Shown here: positions 42,264 through 54,200 of the stretch, piece by piece
Layout: each line of letters opens with the position of its first letter
How positions within the stretch are numbered: the first letter of the stretch is position 1
Origin: Okapia johnstoni
Taxonomy: Eukaryota; Chordata; Mammalia; Artiodactyla; Giraffidae
Reading direction: 5' to 3'
Length of the DNA stretch: 64,000 nt
Assembly (NCBI GenBank): GCA_024291935.2
Contig: CM044317.1
Location: forward strand, 57,154,730 to 57,218,729
Notes under the pieces: generated by a model
Databases searched by the model: none
What the model was told of the DNA's origin: nothing
The model's input: only the letters and a program-made list of their open reading frames with translations
Made by a program: the position numbers and the translations under genes

Positions 42264-45200
42264 CGCCCGCATGCAAGTGACCAACCCAGCCTAACAACCC
42301 TATTAATCACAATTAGTGCTAAATTAGTTCTGAGTAGCATATCATTTCTAGCAAAAAAAGAGACATAGTTCGATGCATGATACAGGGTGCTCGGGGCTGG
42401 TGCACCAGGACGACCCAGAGGGATGGGATGGGGAAGGAGGTGGGAGGGGGGTTCTGGAAGGGGAACACATATACACCCATGGCAGATTCATGTCAGTGTA
42501 TGGCAAAACCAATACAATATTGTAAAGTAAAAAAATAGATAAATTAAAAAAAAGAGAGAGACATACCTTTCAGGTGAAGTGCTATATAAAGTAGCGCAGA
42601 TCTCTGTACACTTAAGAAGGGGAATTTGGGCTTTAAGCATCCCGCTGCATTCATTGCTTTAATTAGAGCAGTTGCAATACCCTGCAGGTAGGGAACGAAT
42701 TATGCATATATTTGAGTCTGTTTTCTTTTCTTGTGGCAAATAGATAAAGAGGCTATTCTTTGCTTCAAATAGCCTCCTCAGGAATGAGGACGGAGCTTAA
42801 AAAGATAGTTAAATGAGCACTTAGCCTACAGAAAAGAAACACAAAATACATTTAATTAGGAAAAATCAAAAACTACAGATTGGGTTAGTGCCAGCTAGGT
42901 GACGGATACATCGGTTTCATTATGCAATTCTATTTTTATATGCTTGACACTTTCTGTTTAAAAAAAAGTTGAAAGAAGGAGACACAGAGTTGTCTTGGCC
43001 CATCTCTGCTTCCACTGCTCAGAACTGGCCAAATTGTTTCCTACTCTCAGGACCCTGGGCCACCTACTCAGGAACTCCAGAGACCACAGTTACAACTGCA
43101 GTCAAGATTCTGGGGCCCCGAGCAGGCAAAGAGGAGGACACTCTTCTCTGGGTGAGGGTCCTCTTGCCTTTCGATATTAAACTTGATCAAAGGCTAACCA
43201 TCTAGGGGAGATGAAAAAAAAAAAAAACTGGTTAAGAATTTGTAAGAAACACATGAAATTGTGCCCTGGGCATCTGTTTTATAGAAGTTTTTGAAAAGAC
43301 CTTTCAAATAGTGATTGGTGACTGATACATCTGATTATATTTAGAAGGTGTTATAGTTAGAGAAATAAGAGTGACTTGAGTAGATAGCTTCATCCAGATT
43401 TTGGGCAAAATATGTGTTTGGTGGTTCAGCTGTGGTGACGTCTTAACTCTTTCAAGCAGGGGTAAAAAAAAAAAACCTCTCAGAGACTGAATTTGCATAT
43501 TTCACATTACGGAAAAGTTCTACCGACACTGAAATTTCAAAATAAGAAACAAACTACATGCCAAATGTAAATAATTTTCTAATGTCCTACTCTTTCTTCA
43601 CTTCAGTGCAGTTATTTGGGAATTAGCTATGGAAATGGGGGCTTTCTTTACATTTTATTTTCACAACTACTTAAAACCAAAATAGGTTAAAAGTGGATTT
43701 GCAGCTTAAAATCAGGACACTCTGCCTTGAATTTCATTGTTACCAAAATAAAAATGATTTTTGAAGAAGAGATAGCTGTAGTCTTCTAATATCTAAACAA
43801 AGAAACCCATGTGAGCGAACCTGTTCCAGATATCCAGGCAAAGGCAGGCTGGTGAGATACATTGGTTCCTTCAACGGGGGAAGTTTGTAAGGAAGCTTCT
43901 GATTCCAGTATTTCTGTGGCGACCTACGAATACCAAATCCGTTAAATGCATGATCACAAATGTATTCATTGTGTTTACACAGGAAGATAGATAAGCAAGA
44001 GGCAACTAAAAGACAACGTTCTTTACTCATTTTTCTTGAGTGGAGAAAATGATACAGAAGCAGGAAGACTGAGGCTCCTAGAAATTCATGACCACCTACT
44101 TCACCTGGGGCCCTAGCCCTGCTCACCGCTTCCCAGTGTTCTTGCTTTTCACAGCACCTATATGAAACTTTCTTTATATACTTTTATCCTCACACTTTTA
44201 TTTTGAACTGACAAGATACTTCAATTCCGCACGTAACTCCTGTGTGAAAAGTGAAAGTGAAAGTTGCTCAGTCATGTCTGACTCTTTGCAACCCCATGGA
44301 CTATACAGTCCATGGAATTCTCCAGGCCAGAATACTGGAATGGGTAACCTTTCCCTTGTCCAGGGGATCTTCCCAACTCAGGGATCGAACCCAGGTCTCA
44401 CGCATTGCAGGCAGATTCTTTATCAGCTGAGCCACAAGGGAAGCAACTCCTATGTTGGCCTTGTTTTTATCTTGTACTACAATTCTCCTCACACTAGTAA
44501 CCCTCTCAGGGACCACCCCCAACCCCCAACACAAGGTGCCAGACTATACAAAGAGAAGTCTTCAGAATAGAACATCCTTGGCTGCTCACCACCAGCAGAA
44601 CCACACACACAGGTTGCTTTCTCCATGGCAGAGCTTACCTCCCACCTAAGATCAATCTCCACACATTCTTTGGATGCCTACTTCACCCTGTCTCCAGAAA
44701 TCTTAAATAGCAATAGAGAGATAACTCTCTTCCGCCTTCGTGGCGTTTCCTTTATTAGATCCTTCCCATGTACCTGCATTTAAACATGTTCATACCTTTC
44801 CCATTGGAAAAAAGAAGATAAAAAAGAAAAACCACCTTATTCCTTCAATCCTATATTCCTTTCACCAACTAATGTCTCTTCTCTTTTTACTATTAAATGT
44901 CCTCAGTTTCATGAGAGGTCACAAACCACTGCACAAATTCTAGCTGGATGTATGATTTGATGGACTTCCCTGTGGCTCAGTTGGTAAAGCGTCTGCCTAC
45001 AATGCAGGAGACCTGGGTTGGCTCCTCTATCCATGGAATTTTCCAGGCAAGAATACTGGAGTGGGTTGCCATTTCCTTCTCCAGGGGATCTTCCTGACCT
45101 AGGGATCGAACCCGGGTCTCCCACATTGCAGGCAGATGCTTTACCATCTGAGCCACAGGGAAGCCCCTAAAAGAAAAACGGAATCAGTCACAAAAATTTA

Positions 45201-48200
45201 AAAATCAGACAAACATAAGAAGAAATTTGGTTTCCAACTTCTTGTGAAAAACAGAAATGTGTGGCAGTAGATAAACGCTGCCCCTTTCAGCTATGTGTAT
45301 GTATATGTGTACATATATGTATGTGTTTATGAGTGTGTATAAACTCGCATATCTTTCTGTCCCAGGATAGTGCATTTAACATAGATATTCAATGAATATC
45401 TGTGACTTAGTGAATGGTCTCACCTCAAAAATTTCTGAAGTTTTTCTCTGCTCTCACAAATATATATACGATCACGATATTCTAAAGCATAGTGAATGTT
45501 ACCAGGTACTAGGGCTTCGTATCTGAAAGACAAAGGAACAAACCAAAACAACTCTGCATTGCATAATTGATATGCAACTGGGAGAGACTGAGGGCAAGAG
45601 GAGAAGGGGGTGACAGAGGCTAAGATGGTTGGATGGTATGACTGGCTCAGTGGACATGAGTTTGAGCAAATTCCAGGAGATGGTGAAGGACAGGGAAGCC
45701 TGGTGTGCTGCAGTACATGCGGTTGCAAAGAGTCAAACACGACCTAGCCCCTGAATAACAGCAATGACAACTATGTAAATAAAATGTCATAAATATTTTA
45801 TTTTTCTATCATCACAGCTCAAGGAAGAAAAACAATACTTTCCAGTTAAACAACAGTGACCTTTTGATCAAAAGGCTATGATTGTCGTATAGACTACTTA
45901 TTTCAAGTAGAGCTATCGGCCTGTACTCGTACGAGGGTGGGGACTTGCCTTTGTTTGCCATCCTGATAAGTCACTGGACAGTAACCCTGGAGCTCAGCAC
46001 ACCTCGGGAACCGGCTCTTCAGCCCTGACAGTGTCAGCCTCTTGGGGATCATGTCGGTAGGTGGGAGTGGATGAGGTGCTAATGGAGGTACGTAGAATTC
46101 TGGATTGTCCAAAAACTTCTATAAAGAAAGATGGCAGCAGCATGACCGTTTGAAACAGGAATACTTTGCCAAGAAAAACCCACTGAGGCTCTCCTGTTGC
46201 TCTTCCCATTTTCGGCAGCAATGTTCAGTCCTGCAAACCATCTGAGAGGAGCTTTCTGCACTACAGTAACTCTTTCCCTGACTGGAAGTGCCTTACAGTA
46301 ATATCTGCAAGTGATGTCACTTACAGTCTCTCTCCTTTTAATACTTTCACTCACTCACTCATCTACCTATACTGAAAAACATTTGTTGAGCTCTTACTAT
46401 GTGCCAGACGCTGGAGCGCACAGTCACCTACCTGTCCTGCAGTATAACTAACTAGGGGGTGCACTTTGGCAGGTGAGTTAGCTTCTCCAGCTTCAGTTAT
46501 CACGCTGTAAAATGGAAGGCGCAGACCAGGTACATGGTTTCTAATGTCATTTCCAGTTTTAAAATTCTGTGATTATCACTTAAATAAGCAGAAAGAAAGT
46601 AATGTCTTCTTTATAAAGTGATAAGAAAATTCAGATTCTTCAGAGGAAAATAAAATGTTCAGAGACACCTGATTAGTTTTCAACTATCATCTTTTTATGT
46701 CACCATATTATGGTCAGTGGAATACTGGAACAAATCTGTATTCTGTTCCATTAAATAGAAATATAAGGTACCCAGGAGATTCAAGTGATATAAGAAAGTT
46801 TAAAGCACATGGGGAGTCATTTCTACTGACTCTGACTTCCCTTCTGCACCCTTTGAATGAAACGTCCTGGATGCCCACTCGGGGGCTCAGCTCAGATGCT
46901 CAGCATCCCCTCCATGGTTGGGCTTGCCCTTGGGTCTCCCTACCTCTTAAGCTGACCCAGGTGGAGGGGCCATCACTGACCCTGAACTTCTGCTTTGTGC
47001 CAGAATATGTCTTGGGATGCAGTCTTAGGACTGGCCTCTGAGTTGCCTTATTGAATCCAAGGATCACAGTTTCCAAAAATGGGGTCCCTAGTCCCCACCT
47101 CCTGGTGTTTCCAGCTGTGCCCACCTCTTCCTGTCTGATGAATTCTAAGACAGGTATTTTCTTTCCCTGGTAAATATTTGGAGTTAAGAACAAACTTACA
47201 TTCAATTTCTCCAGAGAACTCATTTTATAATAGTGCCCTCTGAACTCTGCTGCAAATTCCAAGGAATCATTTAAAGAGCAATCAACTAATTCATATGATT
47301 CTGCCAGGCTGACGGGGCAGAACTGTCCAAATTCGCCCAGGCGAGAAATCAGTTCTTCAGGTGAGATACATAACTTGTCAATGCAGGCGGCTTTTCCTAT
47401 TATTAACAAATTAACTGTTGTTATAAATATATATTTTCACAGAAAACACAATAATTTTCAAAATGAAAATAAATTCAATTATGCTAGCACTATACCACGG
47501 AGAAGGCAATGGCACCCCACTCCAGTACTCTTGGACAGAGGAGCCTGGTAGGCTACAGTCCATGAGGTCACTAAGAGTCGGACACGACCGAGCGACTTCA
47601 CTTTCACTTTTCACTTTCATGAATTGGAGGAGGAAATGGCAACCCACTCCAGTTTTTTTGCCTGGAGAGTCCCAGGGACGGCGGAGCCTGGTGGGCTGCC
47701 GTCTATGGGGTCGCACAGAGTCGGACACGCCTGAAGCGACTTAGCAGCAACAGCAGCAGCACTATACCAATGAGTACACCATGTAAGATTCCAAACAGAG
47801 TAAAAAGTAAAAGTTTCTTTTCACACCTCCATCCTCTCAATCCAACATCCCTCCTGAGAGGTAATCACTGTTGAGTTTGTATCTTTTGCAGATTTTTTTA
47901 TACATTTGCATACACACATGTATATATTTTTTACAGATAGGATGCTTATGCCACTATACTGTAAATATTATTTTGCAACTTGCTTTTATCAATTATAGCC
48001 TTTGACATCTTTCCATTTCAGTTTATATAATTTACCTAATTCCTTTTAGTTTATGCATAGTATTCCATTGTATAAATGTACATATAGATTATTCAATCAA
48101 TTATCTGTTGATAAATGTTTTGCTTGTTTTTAATTCTTAGCTATTATAAACTATTTATGTTATATACTATACACACATACACACACATATGTATACATAT

Positions 48201-51200
48201 CCACTTATACACATACGCATGAATTTGCTATTATATTTAAAATTTTTCTGTGAGACAGGTTTCAGGAAGTACATATAGTTTGTTGACATAATGTTACTGA
48301 CATAAACCTCTCCCTGTTCCCTGATGGCATCCAAGAAAGAGAAAGAAACATTTAATCCAAAAGTGACTAGGTTTACCCTAAAGAGTCTATTAAAAAAAAA
48401 AAGGCCCAAATTCATTCAATGGACAAGTTTGAGTTGTCTTACCAGGACGCCACTAGAATGGAGACTCCAAAGCAATATTAGATTTTACAGAAAATAAAAT
48501 TACTTCTTTATACATCTTAGTTATAATGAGTAAATTTTGATCCTGATATATTTTCTTAATGGTTCTTTTCACCAGTGAAAATTTTATTTTTTAAAAAAAT
48601 TATGCCAAGGAACGTCTAACACTAACTCAAATTATGAAGCATAAATCATAGTTTAGTTTGTTATGTGACAATGTAAGCATAAAATTGATACTTAGGATTG
48701 CAGTGATGTGTCCATATCCAAAGAATGCAGAGACTTGGTGGCAATGCTGGACATGAAGAGAAAAGCATGGAAGAGAGTCTCTCCTAGAACCTTCAGAGTG
48801 AGTACAGCCCTGCCAATGCCTTAATTTTGGGCCTCTAGCCTCCAGAACTGTGAGAAAATACATTTCTGTTGTCTAAGTTATCCAGTGTGCAGTAATTTGC
48901 TATGGCAGCCTTGGGTAATTAGAACAGTTACAACAGACTATGATTTCCATTCTCTTGGCATTCTTTCTTGCCTTGTCTTGTTCACTTGGTAAAGCAAGCT
49001 GCCATGCTGGAAAGGTCCATATGGCAAGGAACTGAAGGTGGCCTCTGGCCAACAGCTGGCAAGAAACTGAGGCCCTCAGTCCAACAACCCTCAAGGAACA
49101 AAATCTTGTCAGCAATACATGAATGAGTAAGACAGTATATTCTTTCCCGGTAGGGCCATCAGATGAGACCTTAATCCTGGCCAACATCTTGACTGTAGCC
49201 TTGTGAGAGACACTGAGGCAGAAGACTCAGTTAAACTGTGCCTGGATTCTTGACCCACAGAAATTGTGAGGGAGTGTGTATGTGTTGTTTTAAGCTGTTA
49301 AATTTTGGAATAATTTATTATGAAACAATAAACAAATTAATCCACGATTCCATCCATTGTATATGATACAGATGAAAAGGCTAAGATGGTTCTTTCCTAC
49401 AAACAATATTATACTACTATAATGCTACAGTGGTGTAATATTGTTATTCTAAAGTACTATAATGCACAGTATTATGGTATAATAATAGTGTTGGTAAAGT
49501 ATACAATTGTATAGTGCTATAATATCATACTATATGGCACTATAGTTTTACAATTGTGTGTTGCTCATTAGCTCAGATGTGCTGACCTCACCCATAGGTT
49601 TTGTGACAGGGTCATTTAGAATCAAACCATTTCAAGTCGTAAAAGACACGCAAATATCTTTCTCTGATTCTTGGGTATTCTTCATGACATCTGACAATGT
49701 CTATCTATCCTTTTCTGAAATGGGACAGAATGAGTAGGAATCTCTTTGGTTTTCTGGCCCTGACCCAACTCTATCTCATTAGTGAGAATAAATTGGTCAG
49801 TAAATCAACACTAAATTCAAACAGTAAGATACAGATTACCAGGTAGATGGTGAAGCAGAAAAGTAAGAAGGCAGTTTTAATTAAACTATTCCAGGCAGAG
49901 GCACGTGTATCTGGAATAACATGGTGGATACCATGGTGCCCCATCCAGATTCCTCATCAGGGCTGATGCACCCATCCCCCAGCTGCTGAAAATATCTGTG
50001 TTGATGGCTCGTAGCTGCACTGGGAATTGCCCCTGTTACAGTATATACTCCCTCCCAGAGTGACCTTTAGACAAGTCAATGGGAGGATATAAAGCCTGGC
50101 CTCTCCCCTCAGTTTGGGAAATTCTCAAGGTCCATCCTAGCTCCAGTGCTTCCCTGTAGGGCCTACCAAGGCCTCTGTTTCCACCATACTGCAGCCTAGT
50201 GTCTCCCTCTGCTGGGTCTACTAGCCTTGGTGTATCTCCTGATTAGAGTTGACAGATAAAGCACAGGATGCCCCATTAAGTTTGAATTTCTGATAAACAA
50301 TGAACAGTTTCTAGTATAAAAATGTCTCATACCACATTTGGGATATCCTTAGACTAAAAAATTATTTGTCATTTATCAGAAGTTTACATTTAACCGGGTA
50401 CCCTATATTTTTATTTGCTTAATCTGCCAACTCTACTCCTGAGTGCGCATGCATGCTCAGTCATGTCTGACCCTTTGCAAGCCTGTGGACTGTAGCCCAG
50501 CAGGCTTCTCTGTCCATGGGCATTATCTAGACAAGAATACTGGAGTGAGTCACCATTTCCTCCTCCAGGGCATCTTCCCAGCCCAGGGATTGAACCTGCG
50601 TCTCCTGTGACTCTTGCATTGGCAGGCAGATTCTTTACCACTGTGCCAGCTGGGAAGCCCACTTCTGAGAGTACTTCCTGATAAAGATTCTGCACACAGC
50701 TGTTCATCCTGAGTCTCTTCTCAGGCAGCCAAGTCTGAGGCAAGAAGGGTGAAGCAGGGTAACAGCAAGATGAATGAGGCACAAGTTTTTCTTTCCAAGT
50801 CAGCTGTGGAATGTTTTACTAGTGTGATGCTGTCCAGAACTTTTTGGGAGTGGGTTCCTAAAACTCATTTCTCTTTCCACTTGCACTCTTATCTTCATGC
50901 CTTATAATCTGCAGGCAAACAGGAAGCAGAGATACTGGGGATGCCCAAATACTGAAGCAAATCAAGATTCAATGATGCCATTATTATCAGAATCCTCACT
51001 GCATTTTTCCTTGTACAATATTCTCTTTGTCATGTTGATCCTTCATACCTCTGTATACCTTCTCCTTCTTTTCCAAAGTCAAAATCATCAGATGTCTGTG
51101 AAACTCCTCCAGACAAAGTCTTTGGCATCATCGTTCTTTTTAGAGACATGAGTTGTAGATAACTTTCCTTTTTTTTTTTTTTTTTGATAATTTTCCTTCT

Positions 51201-54200
51201 GTTTTGTGTATTTTTGGAGAAAAATCAAGAAACTTCTAGGAGTATACAATCATTTTCTTTCATGGATTCCAAATATAGATTAAAAAATTCTATGTTCAAG
51301 TAAGATTTTTGAAGAGAATCGACATTTGTTTAATAATACAATTTTATTATGTAAATAGTTCAAAGTAACTAATTCTAGATTCCTAAACAAAACTTTGCCA
51401 AGCGTCACACCACAGACCCCTCCCCTCACATAACTACCATTCTTGAGACTAGCTTCTTATGTGGCATTCCAAACACTATAACTCTTCTAGTGAGAGACCA
51501 TGTACTGTTTTATGTAATAGGTTCACATGGACATTCAGTATATGACAGCTTGAGTAGAGGCAGTCATTTATTAGAACAAATATACATGCCCACAATAACT
51601 TGGAAATAATATGTATTTAAAATACTGATTGTTACTGCTGCTGCTGCTGCTAAGTCGCTTCAGTCGTGTCTGACTCTATGTGACCCCACAGACGGCAGCC
51701 CACCAGGCTCCCCCGTCCCTGGGATTCTCCAAGCAAGAACACTGGAGTGGGTTGCCATTTCCTTCTCCAATGCATGAAAGTGAAAAGTGAAAGTGAAGTC
51801 GCTCAGTAGTTTCTGACTCTGATTAAGGCTCATTAAATACTGAGTAAGGGAACAAATGTTCAAATTGAATGAATTATGGCAACATGAATCAGGCATGCAT
51901 ATACTTCAAACTCACTTCTTTTTTTGTTTTCAGAGTTATAGGTCTTCTTACCTGCTTTTATTCTTTCCAGATATATCTGCATGTATTTATTCACCATTTT
52001 AAACTTCTTAGCGACTTCATTCCATATCCACCATTTGCTGTGAAAGCCATCAATCACATACCAGTTCTGATGTTGTTCTTCATAATATTGCCTAATCTCA
52101 CCAATATTTTTGTGGTACCTTGAGTTCTTGACAGCTATAATCTGTGAGCTGTTGTGCAATGGATAAGGCAAACTAAGAGAGGAACAGAGAAGGAATATAA
52201 AAAGCTGTTAAAAACCTGCTTCTTCTTCTGGATGATTAATGTTCACTCTTTTATCATTGTTTTCATAACATACATTACCTTGACTCTTTTTTTTTTTCCA
52301 GGAGCAATCTTCTGAAAATCTCTTTGGAAGGCACATCCAACTCAAAGATAATCATGGGGATGATTGACCTAGCTTCTAAGAGACTCACTTGATACTTAGT
52401 TACAGGGTATCCATCAATGACAACACTAGTAAGGAGAAACATGAAAATAAAAATTCCGGATTTCTTTACTCTCAGACCTTCCTTTCTGTCTACCAGAAAA
52501 AGTCTGTCTTTAGGATTAGCCCCATACCGTTCCTTGCGTAACTTGATTTAACTTGTCACCTTGCCCTCTTTTATATATACGTATATATTTTTAGGGGGCT
52601 GTACCTTGCAGCTTGCAGGATCTCAGTTCCCTAACCAGGGGCTGAACCTGGGCCCTGGCAGTGAAAGCTTGGAATCCTAACCACTAGGCCACCAGAGAAC
52701 TCCCTTTATCTGTATATTTTTAACCCCAGTCAGCCCAAGAGCCAGAAGAGGGCTGCATACATACAGACACAGCTCTGACTCATATACTTAGCATCATAGA
52801 GCTAGATTTTGATGGACTTTGAGAGATATTACACATAATACCTTGAACCTTGTGTTATTTAATTGGTACTATTACTCTAAGCATAAAACAGTGGGAAGAG
52901 GGGCTTTGCTGGTAGCTCAGCTGGTAAAGAATCCACCTGCAATGCAAGAGATTCCAGTTCGTTTCCTGGGTTGGGAAGATCCCCTGGAGAAGGGATAGGC
53001 TACCCACTCCAGTATTCTTGGGCTTCCCTGGTGGCTCAGACAGTAAAGAATCTGTCTGCAATGCAGGAGACCTGGGTTCAATCCAGGGGTTGGGAAGATC
53101 CCCTGGAGGAGGGCATGGCAACCCATTCTCTCCTGGAGAATCCCCATGGACAGAGGAGCCGGGTAGGCTATAGTCCATGGGGTCACAAAGAGTCAGATAC
53201 GACTGAGCGACTAAGCACAGCACAGAGCACATTAATCTAAGCATGAGACAGTGGAAAAGCATAGGTTTCAGAGGCACACAGACTTAAATTTGAAACCGGG
53301 TCTGACCTCTCTGAGCCTCAGTTTTCAGTAAAGTAGTAAATACTAAATATAATAGTAAAACAATGATATTTAACCCTTGTGTGTGTGTGCATGTGCTTGG
53401 TCATGTCCAGCTCTTTGCGACCCCATTGACTGTAGCCTGCCAGGTTACACTGTCCGTGGGATTTTCCAGGCAAGAATACTGGAGCAAGTTCCCATTTATT
53501 TCTCCAGGGGATCGTCCCAACCCCAGGATCAAGATTGAACCTGCGTCTCTTGTGTCTCCTGCATTAGCAGGCAAATTCTTCACCAGTTAAGCCAACAGGG
53601 GAGCCCTATATAACCCTTAGATTTATCTTAAACATTGTAGATCAAGTGTGTAAAGCAGACTAATTCACATTCCTTATAATAGAATGCCTGGCATGGGAAG
53701 AATTATCCAACTCTGATCTTAATATTGTAGTTTTATAGCAGATTGTGTAAAATTTTTTGTACAGAAAAGTCAGTGTAAGATAAGATGTCTTGTAAATCAA
53801 GATTTTAAGTATATTAAAATGATTTAAAATAAAAAAAGCCCTGCAAAATTAATAGTCTTTTAGCAAGAGATGAAGCAAATATGGGAAACATTGTGTTCTA
53901 AACTTGCTTTTGTAGTAAAATTCTATAAGGAGGCTGGGTGTGGAAGGGGAGATGAGGAGCTGGTGAGAGAGCCCTGTTGTCTCTGGAGAGAACCATTCCA
54001 TCTGGACCCATCAGGCCTCTAGGCAGAAATGATGGAGAATTTGTTAGTCCAACAGTCTAAGGTAATGAGTGTCATCAGCAAACTGACAGGATGAATAAAG
54101 GCTATCTACAAATTTCTAAGTCAGGAAACCGACTCTGAGGTGGACAAGTTGGGCATGCTGGCTGCCAGTCACCAGGAAGGGCTGGTTCATCTTACCTTGG

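Noticed and set aside
43740..44126. 128 aa minus-strand frame treated as a whole gene
   Set aside because: Only 43821-43923 is an AK9 exon (acceptor at 43924, donor GTTCGC at 43820). The rest of the frame is intron.
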